The notes under the pieces were generated by a model. That model was not told the DNA's origin. It ran no database searches and saw only the letters and a program-made list of their open reading frames with translations. The position numbers were made by a program, and so were the translations under genes. A stretch of DNA of 62,536 nt from JAJZMY01 sp964604635 (GTDB taxonomy: Archaea > Micrarchaeota > Micrarchaeia > Micrarchaeales > Micrarchaeaceae): NCBI GenBank assembly GCA_964604635.1, contig CAZRZO010000003.1, forward strand, positions 1 through 62,536. Direction: 5' to 3'. Below are positions 1 through 8,895 of this stretch, piece after piece (the stretch's first letter is position 1; every line of letters begins with the position of its first letter).

Positions 1-58
1 GTGCATCTTCAATATCATTTCTTGAGAAGATAATTATACTTAATTCTATTTTTTTCAT
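1..58 (-). CDS. N-terminus of probable family 2 glycosyltransferase (cut by window edge)
   Basis: Only 19 codons are visible. The start is the ATG at 58-56, preceded by TGATGAT, and lies 4 bases after the TGA stop of the upstream minus-strand gene, so the two form an operon. The peptide reads MKKIELSIIIFSRNDIEDA. Its hydrophobic beta strand followed by a polar turn (SIIIFSRND) is the usual first strand of GT-A glycosyltransferases, which bind the sugar nucleotide. That is suggestive rather than proof, because the catalytic DxD region lies outside the window. Confidence 0.45.
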   Translation of the reverse strand, partial: MKKIELSIIIFSRNDIEDA

Positions 59-62
59 ATCA

Positions 63-1130
63 TCAGAAAACATAAAGTACTTCTAGTAAAACTTCTATTA
101 CTATTAATAATATAACTGTAAATTCTAAAATATCTCCATGGATTGTTGCAATTATGTCTGATATGAAAATCCGTCTTTTTTCTATTAAATCTAAGTTTTC
201 TTTTAGAGAATTTTTTAATAATTCTAGTTTAAATACATTTGAAAATAAGGAATATAATTTTGATAAATACCATTCTCCAAATCCAAATGGTGTTTCTACT
301 ATATTATTAAGTAAATCATTTGTTTTATCATAAAATTCTCCAAGCATTAATTCTGATTTTTTTAATCCCCTATTATATAGTCTTTGTAATGAATTAAGTT
401 CTGCGATTTCAGAAACAAGTTTATTCGTTGATTTTAACATATTTGTTATTGCTTTTTTATATATCCTCATCTCAAGAAATTGAATATTAGCAATTTCAGC
501 AACAATTAATTCATATTCATATGATTTTAATTTATCTATGATTATTGCACTTTCCCAACCAACAATAAATATATCATCAAAATTATAAGAAATATTTTTG
601 CTTAAAGCATCTTTCATATAATTTTCATCTAGTATTTTAACATCTTGCTCATCAATTAATAGGCCAGTAATAAATCTTTTATATTTTTTAATTATTTTAT
701 TTTTATCTCCATTTATATAATAAAATTTATATGATTCATTTATTTCATTTATTTTTATATTATTTATCATTAATTTTACATTATTAACAATATTTTTTAC
801 AATATCTTTAATTTTATTATCAAAACTTAGTTCGCGCAATTGTCTAATATTAATATTATTTAATATACATCTTAATCTTATTGAAAATGAACCAGTACTA
901 TAACTAGCTATTTGTACTTTTATTTTGTAAATTTTTTTATTAATATTTATTGCTTCGTCATTTAAATTAAATATTGAAGGTATATTAAATATTGAAATTT
1001 CTTCAGGAGTTGGTCTACTAAATGCGTATTTTGAAAAATCCTCTTTATCTTTAAGTAGTTTATTCAATTGTTCATCAATAAGCAGTGTACCAGTATTGTA
1101 TATAAATAAATAAATTATTTCTCCATTCAT
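63..1130 (-). CDS. RMD1/YagE (DUF155)-like membrane-anchored protein
   Basis: A protein of 355 residues. The C-terminus (about residues 330-355) is one hydrophobic segment ending in a VILLIVIEVLLEVL-type string, preceded by helices rich in Leu, Glu and Lys with IEKRRIFISDIIATIHGD. This helix-plus-tail layout resembles the RMD1/Sif2/DUF155 family, whose members end in a tail anchor with an LIVIEV-like motif; their biochemical role is poorly known. The ATG is preceded by GTGAT with 3 nt spacing. The gene is followed 4 bases later by a probable glycosyltransferase. The family call rests on the C-terminus; the N-terminal 150 residues are not recognisable by eye. Confidence 0.5.
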   Translation of the reverse strand: MNGEIIYLFIYNTGTLLIDEQLNKLLKDKEDFSKYAFSRPTPEEISIFNIPSIFNLNDEAININKKIYKIKVQIASYSTGSFSIRLRCILNNINIRQLRELSFDNKIKDIVKNIVNNVKLMINNIKINEINESYKFYYINGDKNKIIKKYKRFITGLLIDEQDVKILDENYMKDALSKNISYNFDDIFIVGWESAIIIDKLKSYEYELIVAEIANIQFLEMRIYKKAITNMLKSTNKLVSEIAELNSLQRLYNRGLKKSELMLGEFYDKTNDLLNNIVETPFGFGEWYLSKLYSLFSNVFKLELLKNSLKENLDLIEKRRIFISDIIATIHGDILEFTVILLIVIEVLLEVLYVF

Positions 1131-1233
1131 ACAATCACATCACTTAATTTATTTATAAATTAATTTATACATTTAATATTATAATTTTTATAATACAAGA
1201 AAAAGAACTAGCATAAAAAATTATTTTTATTAA

Positions 1234-1518
1234 TTAAATATTTTTTTCTAATTTTTCAATAATAACAAGAAATTGAGGTTTATTACCTTCATTTATTTTT
1301 TTTGTTTCTTGAATCCATTCTTTTGAATTTTCAAACCCACTTATTTTTTGATGTTTATTTATTTGTCCAAAATTTGGGTTGTTAATTATTTTCGTTATTA
1401 TTCCCTTATATTTATTATTTATTAAAATTTCTTTATGTATTTTGTATGGAAATTCTCTAAATGATGCCACTTTTCCTTCTTTTAAAAAATGATCTAGTTG
1501 TTTGTTTATAATAATCAT
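1234..1518 (-). CDS. Small ASCH-like protein
   Basis: A protein of 94 residues whose ATG has a TGAT box 3 nt upstream. It opens with a helix, then VASFREFPYKIHKEILINNKY and GIITKI, and ends with a Trp-containing helix and a beta strand (FLVIIEKLE). This order (basic R.FPYKI turn, GxI strand, KEWIQ helix, terminal strand) resembles small archaeal ASCH/PUA-like RNA-binding proteins, but no decisive motif can be confirmed by eye. It stands alone between the DUF155-like gene and the long TFB promoter region. Treat it as a conserved-looking hypothetical with a tentative fold guess. Confidence 0.4.
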   Translation of the reverse strand: MIIINKQLDHFLKEGKVASFREFPYKIHKEILINNKYKGIITKIINNPNFGQINKHQKISGFENSKEWIQETKKINEGNKPQFLVIIEKLEKNI

Positions 1519-1944
1519 ATTATCATTCTTTTAATACTTTATTATGATAAGATATATATATTTTTATCAATTTTAATTCAAATTATTTTTGTATTTAATT
1601 TGTTGCTAAATTAAATAAAATATTATTGTTTAAATTTACTATAAAATTAAAAGTGTAATTAAAAATTTAGAATATAAATTAATATATTTGATAGAGTAAA
1701 ATAAGTTCTAATTAATTTATTTAAAAGTTTATATTGAAATTATTATATTTTAATAATTCCTCTATTATTGTTTGATTTATTTCTAGGTAATGCAATTTTA
1801 CAAAATATACAAACATTTAAATATCTTCGTGTATATTATTTAACTATTTAATGTATAGAAAGGCTTAAAAATCTAATGTAATTATATTTCTGAAATATTT
1901 AATATATTATTTTTTATTGCTTATACTAATTAAAAGGTGAAATA
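1519..1944. promoter_or_regulatory. 426-bp divergent intergenic region upstream of TFB
   Basis: No coding frame is visible on either strand. Candidate TATA elements for TFB are atttaaatatc at 1815-1825, cttaaaaat at 1864-1872 and gaaatatttaatat near 1891. The region ends with AGGTGA at 1935-1940, 4 nt before the TFB ATG. Another A/T box near 1545-1565 probably serves the minus-strand gene. The unusual length for this compact genome suggests regulation of TFB, but no operator-like inverted repeat stands out. Confidence 0.5.
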
Positions 1945-3177
1945 ATGTCAAAATCAAAAATAGTAAAAAACAAAATCAAAAATCCAAAGAAAATAGTAAA
2001 AATCAAACAACCAATCAAAAAAGCAAAAGTAATTAATAAACAGAAAAATACAAGTAAAAATTTAACAATAAAAAATATTAATAAAGCTAATAAGATTAAT
2101 AAAGAAAAAGAACAACAAAAAAATAATAATAAACAAATTGTTATTGATCAAAATAAAATAAAATATATTGAACCACAACAAAATAATGTTCAAAAGAGAA
2201 AAAGAGGTAGACCAAGAAGTGCATTTAGTGAAGCTAATAAAATTGAATTAGAACAAAGTTTAAAAGCAACTAATATAAAAAGATGTCCAAGTTGTAGCAG
2301 TGCAAATATTATATTTGATAGTGAAAAAGGAGAAGAAGTTTGCAATAATTGTGGTTTAATTTTAGAAGAGAATGTTATTGATCCAAGACAAGAATGGCGT
2401 GCATTTGATTCTGATCAAATGAATTCAAGAGCAAGAACAGGTGGACCAATAAAATTTGCAAAACCAAATAGAGGTCTTGTTACTGAAATTGATTTATATA
2501 ATAAAGATATTAGAGGAGTTAGAATACCTTCAAAGAGACAAGCACAATTATATAGAATGAGAAAGTGGCATAAAAGAGCTAGTATTACTAATTCAAGTGA
2601 AAGAAATTATTTGATTGCTCTTCCAGAATTAAATAGGGTTTCAAGTTATTTAGGACTTCCAGATAATATTAGAGAAAGTACTGCTTTATTATATAGAAAA
2701 TGTGTACAAGGAAATTTAATAAGGGGAAGACCAATTGAAACAGTTGTAGAAGCAGTTATTTATGCATCATGCAGAATAGCAGGTATGCCTAGAACATTAA
2801 ATGAAATAGCAAGTATATCAGGAGTTTCTAAAAAAGAAATAGGTCGAGCATATAGATTAATAACAAATTCATTAGGTTTAAGAATTCCTTTAACAGACCC
2901 AATTGCATATGTTCCAAGATATGCTGCTGCATTGAAATTAAGTGGAGAATCCCAGGAAAGATCAATTGATTTATTAAAACAAGCAATGAAAAAAGGTCTT
3001 ATCTCTGGAAGAAGTCCAACAGGTGTAAGTGCTGCTGCAGTTTATATTGCAGGTGCAATGGAAGGCGAAAGAAGAACTCAAAAAGAAGTAGCTGATGTTG
3101 CAGGTGTAACAGAAGTAACAATAAGGAACAGATATAGAGAGTTAAAAGAACAATTGCATCTAGATGTAAATCTTTAA
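1945..3177 (+). CDS. tfb: Transcription initiation factor TFB
   Basis: TFB bridges TBP-TATA DNA and RNA polymerase. Residues 1-110 are an unusual Lys/Asn-rich tail ending in an AT-hook-like KRGRPR (about residues 87-92). The zinc ribbon follows (CPSC at 114-117, CNNC at 133-136), then the B-finger/linker with WRAFD, and two cyclin repeats ending with the recognition helix VTEVTIRNRYREL. Archaeal TFBs usually run about 300-320 residues, so about 90 residues are extra. The start is supported by AGGTGA 4 nt upstream. A small membrane-protein gene follows 16 nt later. Confidence 0.97.
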   Translation: MSKSKIVKNKIKNPKKIVKIKQPIKKAKVINKQKNTSKNLTIKNINKANKINKEKEQQKNNNKQIVIDQNKIKYIEPQQNNVQKRKRGRPRSAFSEANKIELEQSLKATNIKRCPSCSSANIIFDSEKGEEVCNNCGLILEENVIDPRQEWRAFDSDQMNSRARTGGPIKFAKPNRGLVTEIDLYNKDIRGVRIPSKRQAQLYRMRKWHKRASITNSSERNYLIALPELNRVSSYLGLPDNIRESTALLYRKCVQGNLIRGRPIETVVEAVIYASCRIAGMPRTLNEIASISGVSKKEIGRAYRLITNSLGLRIPLTDPIAYVPRYAAALKLSGESQERSIDLLKQAMKKGLISGRSPTGVSAAAVYIAGAMEGERRTQKEVADVAGVTEVTIRNRYRELKEQLHLDVNL

Positions 3178-3193
3178 TTAATTAATTGATTTA

Positions 3194-3643
3194 ATGAGAT
3201 TTTTTTTATTGTTTTTTTTATTATTTTTATTTAGTATTTTCATTTATTTTTTACCTTTAAATTTTTTAAACACATTAAATAATACTAATTTACATTTAAT
3301 AAATTTAACAAATATTACAAATAATACAAATATAAAATTATTAATTAATCAAACAAATGCATATATTAAAAAAATCAATCAAAGTTCTTATATTTTATTT
3401 TATCCTAATTTATCAAATGCTTATGCTTATATGAATAAAACAAATAATTTAACATTAATTCATTCCATGAAAAATACTATAAATACAATTAAATTATTAA
3501 ATAAAGCAAGATTATTTGTTTTTTATCAACAACAGAGAATTTATTTATATAGACAAGTTTCATTCAAAATTATTAGTGTGTTAATTGGTTTTACATTAAT
3601 TCTATTCTATTTTTTTGTTAATAAACACGAATTGAATAAATAA
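3194..3643 (+). CDS. Small bitopic membrane protein, unknown function
   Basis: A protein of 149 residues with a hydrophobic segment at 1-25, a long Asn/Thr-rich region with several N-x-T/S sequons, and a second hydrophobic segment at about 122-142 ending in a short basic tail. This predicts two membrane passes with an extracytoplasmic loop that could be N-glycosylated by the AglB encoded in this window. The ATG follows TTGAT by 3 nt and sits 16 nt after the TFB stop, so it may be co-transcribed with tfb. No family is recognised. Confidence 0.6.
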   Translation: MRFFLLFFLLFLFSIFIYFLPLNFLNTLNNTNLHLINLTNITNNTNIKLLINQTNAYIKKINQSSYILFYPNLSNAYAYMNKTNNLTLIHSMKNTINTIKLLNKARLFVFYQQQRIYLYRQVSFKIISVLIGFTLILFYFFVNKHELNK

Positions 3644-3858
3644 ATATTTTATAATAAATTTTAAAATTGCGTATTATTACAATATAATTTATTATTGTAT
3701 TAATTTTATTTGTTTTTATTTATATTTACTCAAATATTTATTATTATTAATAATTATTATAAAAGTATTTTTATTTATTCTTTTGAAATATTGAACAGAA
3801 TCTTTTTAAATCCTTCTTTCTATTACCTAAATAATCAATTAAAAATTTGGGTGATGAT

Positions 3859-4092
3859 ATGGATAAAAAAATAATCAAAGGGAATGACTACATAATAAAG
3901 ATTTTTGCTAAATCATTGAATGGTGATGGTATTAGCAAAATGGGAAAATTTGTAATTTTTATTAAAAATTCCAAAACAAAAATAGGATCAACATATAAAA
4001 TAAAGATAACAAAAATCTATTCAACTTTTGCAAATGGAGAAATAATTTATAATGCAAAGCAATATATTGGAAATAGTTTAATTGAATTTTAA
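3859..4092 (+). CDS. TRAM-domain RNA-binding protein
   Basis: A 77-residue protein consisting of one TRAM domain. The features are YIIKIFAKSLNGDGISKMGKFVIFI, then G.TYKIKITKI, with the small five-stranded barrel pattern and the G-D-G-I turn of archaeal stand-alone TRAM proteins, which act as RNA chaperones or cold-shock-like proteins. I place the start at ATG 3859, because GGTGAT at 3850-3855 is 3 nt upstream; an in-frame TTG at 3847 would include the ribosome-binding site. A strong TATA element tctttttaaatcc lies at 3801-3813. Confidence 0.85.
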   Translation: MDKKIIKGNDYIIKIFAKSLNGDGISKMGKFVIFIKNSKTKIGSTYKIKITKIYSTFANGEIIYNAKQYIGNSLIEF

Positions 4093-4135
4093 TAATAAAA
4101 AATACAAATTTTGTTTTTTATTTTTATTTTTTATT
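4093..4135 (+). terminator. T-rich terminator after TRAM gene
   Basis: A weak inverted repeat (AAAAAATACAAA against TTTTGTTTTTT) leads into a long T-rich run through 4134. Archaeal intrinsic termination is driven by such T tracts. It separates the TRAM gene from the proteasome promoter (gatttttaaatc at 4214-4225). Confidence 0.45.
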
Positions 4136-4261
4136 TATAAAACATAATTAATAAAAGAATTTAATAGAAGACTTTAAATACATATTTTTTAAATATAAAG
4201 TGATAAATCTTCTTGATTTTTAAATCTAAGTATATTTATTTTTCTAATTTTGGATGATAAT

Positions 4262-4891
4262 ATGAATGAAAATGGAATGAAAGGAACAACAATTGTTGGA
4301 CTTGTATGTCAAGATGGTATTATATTAGCAGCAGATTCAAGAGCAACTTATATGGGTGGATTTATTGCAAATAAAGAAGCAAGAAAAGTTTGGAAAATAG
4401 ATAATAATTTAGGTATGTTAATAGCAGGTTCTGTTGGGGATGCACAAGAAATAATTAGAATGTTAAAACTTCATAATGAATTATATAAAATGAATGAAGC
4501 AAAACCATTATCACCAAAAAGTGCAACATCTTTGGTTTCAATTATTTTAAATAGTAATAAAATGGTACCTTTTAATGTAGGACTTATTATTGGTGGTTTA
4601 GATAGTGATAAAATTCCTCAATTATATAATTTAGATGCATTAGGTGGATATACTATTGAATCAAAATTTACAAGCAGTGGAAGTGGAATGGAAATAGCAT
4701 TAGGATATTTAGAAGAATATTATAAAGAAGGATTAGTAGTAAAAGAAGGAATAAAAGTAGCTGCAAAAGCAATATCAATAGCAATGAAAAGAGATGCAAA
4801 TAGCGGAGATAATATTTTAGTTGCAACAATAACTAAATCAGGTTATACTGAATATTATAAAAAAGAAATTGAAAAAAGTCCAAGTAAATAA
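4262..4891 (+). CDS. psmB: Proteasome beta subunit (precursor)
   Basis: Catalytic subunit of the 20S proteasome (N-terminal nucleophile threonine protease). The propeptide is only MNENGMKG; autocleavage before Thr9 would give mature TTIVGLV. The catalytic residues Asp25 (ILAADSRA) and Lys42 (EARKVWKI, shifted by one inserted residue) are present, as is the conserved GSGSGMEIALGYLEE-like segment. The start is ATG 4262, with GGATGAT immediately upstream; an in-frame TTG at 4250 lies within that site. A TATA box is 37 nt upstream (4216-4225). It precedes aCPSF1 in the same orientation. No alpha subunit is in the window. Confidence 0.95.
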   Translation: MNENGMKGTTIVGLVCQDGIILAADSRATYMGGFIANKEARKVWKIDNNLGMLIAGSVGDAQEIIRMLKLHNELYKMNEAKPLSPKSATSLVSIILNSNKMVPFNVGLIIGGLDSDKIPQLYNLDALGGYTIESKFTSSGSGMEIALGYLEEYYKEGLVVKEGIKVAAKAISIAMKRDANSGDNILVATITKSGYTEYYKKEIEKSPSK

Positions 4892-4938
4892 TTTATCTAT
4901 TTTTTCTTTTTATGTGTTTATATTTATAAGTGGTTGTA

Positions 4939-6876
4939 TTGAAAGAAAATGAAAAAGAAATAAAAAAAGAAACAATATTTGATAAAATCGAAAATATGAT
5001 ACCAAGTAGTATTGGTTTTATCAAAGCTGAATTTGAAGGTCCTGATATTGTTATTTATTTAAAAAATGCAAAAAGTATTTATCAAGACGATACAATAATC
5101 AAGACAATTGCAATAGAAATAAAGAAAAAAATAATAGTTAGAAGTGATTCAGCATCATTAATGGATCCAGAAGATGCACTTAAAGAAATAAAAGAATTAA
5201 TACCAGAAGAAGCAAAAACAGGAACAATTAGATTTTTACCTGAATTTAGTTCAGTATATATAGAAGCATTAAAACCAGGTTTAGTAATAGGAAAAAAAGG
5301 AACAACATTAAGATCAATAATGTACAAAACTGGCTGGATTCCAAAAGTATTAAGAATTCCAACAATGGATAGTTCTACTATTGATGGTGTTAGAAATTTA
5401 ATGTATAATGAGAGAGATTTCAGAAAAAAATTTCTATTAAATACTGGAAAGCAGATAAATAAACCACTAGTAAAAAGTGAATGGCTTAAAATAACTGCAC
5501 TAGGTGGTTATAGAGAAGTTGGAAGATCTTCAACATTAGTAGAGACTAAAAATTCAAAAATATTAATTGATTGTGGTATAAGTCCAGAACCAGGATTAAG
5601 AGGAAGTAAAGCAAATGAAAATCCAGAAATTAATAAAGCATTTCCTTATCTAGATGCAGCAAACTTTTCAATAGAAGAACTAGATGCAGTTGTATTAACT
5701 CATGCGCACATGGATCATATTGGTTTTGTGCCTTATTTATATAAATATGGATATACTGGACCTGTTTATTGTACACCACCAACAAGAGACCTAGCAGCAC
5801 TTCTTTTAAATGATTATTTTAAATTAGTGCAGAAAAGTGGTGGTACTCCATTATATGATGAAAAAGACATCAGAACAATGCTTATGCACACAATAGTAAG
5901 AAATTTTGGTGAAGTAACAAATATTACAAATGAATTAAAATTAACTTATCATAATTCTGGACATATCCTAGGGAGTGCACTTGTTCATTTACATGTTGGT
6001 GAGGGTGATTATAACCTAGTTCATACTGGTGACATGAAATATGGGTTTACACGATTATTTGATCCTGCTGACACAAAATACCCTAGAATGGATGCATTAT
6101 TTATTGAAAGTACTTATGGTGGTAATACTAATATTTCAGTAAATAGAAAGCAATCAGAAATAGATTTAATGAATATAATAAAGAAAACAATAGATAATAA
6201 AGGAAAAGTATTAATTCCTTTATTTGCAGTTGGAAGATCTCAAGAAATTCAATTAGTTATTGATTCTTATTTAAAATCCTATAAAATAGATGCTCCTGTT
6301 TATTTAGATGGTATGATATTAGAAGCAAGTGCAATTCATACTGCATATCCAGAATATTTAAAAGAATCACTTAAAAACATGATTTTAAATAATAGATCTC
6401 CTTTTGAAAGTGATATATTTGAAATAATAAAAGGTGAAAGAGAACATATAACTGAAAAAGGACCTTCAATTATTCTTGCTAGTGGTGGAATGTTAAATGG
6501 TGGAACAAGTTTTGAATATTTCAAAAAACTTGCAGATGACCCAAAAAATGCATTAATTTTTGTTGGTTTTAATAGTGCAAGTTCATTAGGACGAAGATTA
6601 CAAAATAATTTAAAAGAAGTTCCAATACTTGATGAAAATAATAAAATAATTCCATTAAAAGTAAATATGCAAGTTTATACTGTTGATGGATTTTCAGGAC
6701 ATAGTACTAGAAGACAATTAATTGATTTTGTAAAAGATTTAAGGCCAAAACCAAGTGAAATATATACAATGCATGGTGAAGAACAAAAATGTGAAGATTT
6801 AGCAAATATTCTTCGAAGAATTACAAATGTAAATACAAGAGCACCAAGAAATCTTGATTCAATTCGATTAAAATAA
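4939..6876 (+). CDS. aCPSF1/FttA transcription-termination ribonuclease (KH + beta-CASP)
   Basis: Homologue of CPSF73. In archaea aCPSF1/FttA cleaves nascent RNA at U-rich sites and terminates transcription. N-terminal KH domains (residues about 1-140, with GLVIGKKGTTLRSI) are followed by a metallo-beta-lactamase core with HAHMDHIG near residue 255, and by a beta-CASP domain with GRSQEIQL and a final GFSGHSTR and HGE. Length 645 is normal. TTG 4939 is preferred because GTGGT lies 4 nt upstream (G-U pairing to the anti-SD); GTG 4930 is the alternative. A T-rich stretch separates it from psmB. Confidence 0.95.
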   Translation: MKENEKEIKKETIFDKIENMIPSSIGFIKAEFEGPDIVIYLKNAKSIYQDDTIIKTIAIEIKKKIIVRSDSASLMDPEDALKEIKELIPEEAKTGTIRFLPEFSSVYIEALKPGLVIGKKGTTLRSIMYKTGWIPKVLRIPTMDSSTIDGVRNLMYNERDFRKKFLLNTGKQINKPLVKSEWLKITALGGYREVGRSSTLVETKNSKILIDCGISPEPGLRGSKANENPEINKAFPYLDAANFSIEELDAVVLTHAHMDHIGFVPYLYKYGYTGPVYCTPPTRDLAALLLNDYFKLVQKSGGTPLYDEKDIRTMLMHTIVRNFGEVTNITNELKLTYHNSGHILGSALVHLHVGEGDYNLVHTGDMKYGFTRLFDPADTKYPRMDALFIESTYGGNTNISVNRKQSEIDLMNIIKKTIDNKGKVLIPLFAVGRSQEIQLVIDSYLKSYKIDAPVYLDGMILEASAIHTAYPEYLKESLKNMILNNRSPFESDIFEIIKGEREHITEKGPSIILASGGMLNGGTSFEYFKKLADDPKNALIFVGFNSASSLGRRLQNNLKEVPILDENNKIIPLKVNMQVYTVDGFSGHSTRRQLIDFVKDLRPKPSEIYTMHGEEQKCEDLANILRRITNVNTRAPRNLDSIRLK

Positions 6877-6883
6877 AAAAATA

Positions 6884-7069
6884 TTATTTTTTTAAGAATT
6901 TTTTAAAATCAATTTCAATGATAAAAGCATTTTCTTGTTCTTTTTTTACTTTTCCAATAATTTTATTTTTTACTTTTTCAACAATATGATTTACTTCAAA
7001 ACTAATAAATTTAGATTTATTTTCAATAATTTTATTAATCTCAATATCTCTTTCAATACCAATTTCCAT
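6884..7069 (-). CDS. Small hypothetical protein (61 aa)
   Basis: A charged protein with alternating strand-like segments and a Lys-rich end (FKKFLKK). The start is chosen at ATG 7069, because TTGAT lies 4 nt upstream; the same spacing occurs in front of most recognised genes here and argues that this short frame is real. It ends 7 bases from the convergent aCPSF1 stop and is divergent from eIF5A. No family is recognised. Confidence 0.5.
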   Translation of the reverse strand: MEIGIERDIEINKIIENKSKFISFEVNHIVEKVKNKIIGKVKKEQENAFIIEIDFKKFLKK

Positions 7070-7259
7070 ATTTATCAATATTTATTTATTGAATAATTCT
7101 ATATATGTTTTTAGTAAAATCAAAATCAATTTGAATTTATTTTAATATTAAAATAAAAAAACAAAAATAAATTAATCATTAATAATTAAATACTTTCTTT
7201 AACAAGTAAATAAATATTAATTATTTTTTAAATAAAAGTTTAATATATCTGGTTTTATT

Positions 7260-7667
7260 ATGAGTGAAGAAATTTCAATTGTCCCAATGAAAGAACTAAA
7301 ATTAGGACGTTATATTTTAATAGACGATGTTCCTTGTAAGGTTATGGAAATAAATGTGAGTTCTCCTGGAAAGCATGGGGCAGCAAAAATGAGAATAGTA
7401 GCAATTGGTATATTTGATAGTCAAAAGAAAACATTATTAAAACCAAGTGAAAGTGATGTTCATGTACCAATAATTACAAAATCCAAGTCTCAAGTAGTAT
7501 CAATAAGCAATAATACTGCACAATTAATGGATTTAATTACATATTCTGTTTATGAAATACAAATTCCAGCAGAACTCCTAAAGAAAATAAAACCAGGCAA
7601 TGATGTTGAAATTATTGAAACAATGAATAAAAAAATAATATCAAGAATAGTAGGTGAATCTAAATGA
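7260..7667 (+). CDS. eif5A: Translation factor aIF5A
   Basis: This factor relieves ribosome stalling and promotes peptide bond formation. The hypusination loop SSPGKHGAAK is present with the modifiable Lys38. An N-terminal SH3-like domain and a C-terminal OB fold (from about residue 70) give the usual 135 residues. The stop overlaps the start of S24e by ATGA, so the two are translationally coupled. A TATA-like element tttttaaataaaag lies about 30-40 bases upstream. Hypusine synthesis enzymes are not in the window. Confidence 0.96.
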   Translation: MSEEISIVPMKELKLGRYILIDDVPCKVMEINVSSPGKHGAAKMRIVAIGIFDSQKKTLLKPSESDVHVPIITKSKSQVVSISNNTAQLMDLITYSVYEIQIPAELLKKIKPGNDVEIIETMNKKIISRIVGESK

Positions 7668-7972
7668 ATATAAAAATAGTTTCTGAATTTGAAAATAAAT
7701 TATTTGATAGAAAAGAGATTAAGTTTACAATTGATAATGGCAGATTACAAACTCCAAAAAAAGTAGATGTCAAAAGAGAATTATGCAAAAAATTAAGTCT
7801 AAATTCTAATAATATGGTTATAATAAAAATTAACCAAGAATTTGGATCTGGATTTATTGATTGTTATGCTCATTTTTATAATAAAGAAGAATTTATTACT
7901 AAATTTGAACCTGCTTATATTTTAAAAAGAAAAAACAGAGTAGAAAAAGTTCAAAAAGAAAAAACAGAATAA
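7664..7972 (+). CDS. rps24e: Small ribosomal subunit protein S24e
   Basis: A 102-residue protein with the S24e pattern: NPLF-like opening (FENKLFDRKEIKFTI), PKKVDVKRELCKKL, a VIIKI strand, GSGFIDCYAHFY, and a basic tail from YILKRKNR. It is a component of the archaeal 30S subunit. It overlaps the aIF5A stop by 4 nt, and AGGTGA lies inside the aIF5A end. S27ae follows, the usual archaeal S24e-S27ae pairing. Confidence 0.93.
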   Translation: MNIKIVSEFENKLFDRKEIKFTIDNGRLQTPKKVDVKRELCKKLSLNSNNMVIIKINQEFGSGFIDCYAHFYNKEEFITKFEPAYILKRKNRVEKVQKEKTE

Positions 7973-8000
7973 TAATTTATTTTAAATAAAATGTGAATAT

Positions 8001-8165
8001 ATGGCAAATGACAATAAAAAAAATATAAAAGAAAAAAAACCAAAAGTAATAAAACCTTTTAAAGAAAAAAAACAATGTCCTAAATGTTCTTCACGTATGG
8101 CAGATCATAAAGATAGATTTTCCTGTGGAAAATGTGGTTATACTGAATTCAAAACTAAAAAATAG
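8001..8165 (+). CDS. rps27ae: Small ribosomal subunit protein S27ae
   Basis: A 54-residue protein with a basic tail (KEKKPKVIKPFKEKKQ) and a C4 zinc ribbon: CPKC, then SSRMADHKDRFSCGKCGYTEF. This is the S27ae signature, with DHKDR as the loop between zinc knuckles. GTGA lies 4 nt before the ATG. It follows S24e by 28 nt in one operon. It has no ubiquitin moiety, as is normal for archaea. Confidence 0.93.
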   Translation: MANDNKKNIKEKKPKVIKPFKEKKQCPKCSSRMADHKDRFSCGKCGYTEFKTKK

Positions 8166-8180
8166 CCAAATTTAGTAGTA

Positions 8181-8876
8181 ATGGCGTTTATTTTGATTAA
8201 TTTAGAGGATAAGTTAAAATCAAAAGACAAAAAAATTAAATATTTAGTATATTCTTTATTACTTATTTGTATTTTTTCTTTACTATATTTTATTTATATT
8301 TCTTATTCTACTTTTTCTCAACTTGCTTTATCTAATTATTTAAATCTTAATACTACTATTTTAATTTCATTACTTTTTCCATTAATTGTTTTTTCTTATT
8401 TATTACATAAAACAAATGATTTTAGTTATGTAATTAAAGAATTAGGACTTAGTAGAGATAAATTAACACTAAAAAATATTATATATGGTATTGTACTTTT
8501 TTTAATCATATTAATATTTGTAGAATTTGGTATTACAATATTTTCAAGATTAACTAATATTGCTTTGCCAACACATGTACAACAATTATTACAAGGCTTT
8601 CCACTTTATTTTTATTTATTTATATTTTTAGTTGCGCCAATAAATGAAGAAATAATGTTTAGGGGTTTTCTTGTTTCAAGAATAGGTATTATTCCAAGTG
8701 CAATAATCTTTGCATTATTACATTTTAGTTATGCATCAATAGCTGAATTTGTTGCAGCACTAATATTTGGTTTATTAGCAGGATATGCATTAAAGAGAAC
8801 AAAATCATTATATGTTTCAATAATAGCACATATGATACTAAATTTTTTAACTATTTTAGTATTATTTTTAATTTAA
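8181..8876 (+). CDS. CPBP-family intramembrane metalloprotease
   Basis: A polytopic membrane protein of 231 residues with about six to seven hydrophobic segments. The Abi/CPBP (Rce1-like) motifs are visible in order: NEEIMFRGFL (EExxxR), then HFSYAS, then FGLLAGYALKRTKSLYVSIIAHMILN with the final metal-binding His. Family members cleave prenylated or membrane substrates; the target here is unknown. It starts 16 nt after S27ae without an obvious ribosome-binding site and may be read from the same transcript. Confidence 0.88.
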   Translation: MAFILINLEDKLKSKDKKIKYLVYSLLLICIFSLLYFIYISYSTFSQLALSNYLNLNTTILISLLFPLIVFSYLLHKTNDFSYVIKELGLSRDKLTLKNIIYGIVLFLIILIFVEFGITIFSRLTNIALPTHVQQLLQGFPLYFYLFIFLVAPINEEIMFRGFLVSRIGIIPSAIIFALLHFSYASIAEFVAALIFGLLAGYALKRTKSLYVSIIAHMILNFLTILVLFLI

Positions 8877-8895
8877 AAACTAATAAATGATGATT

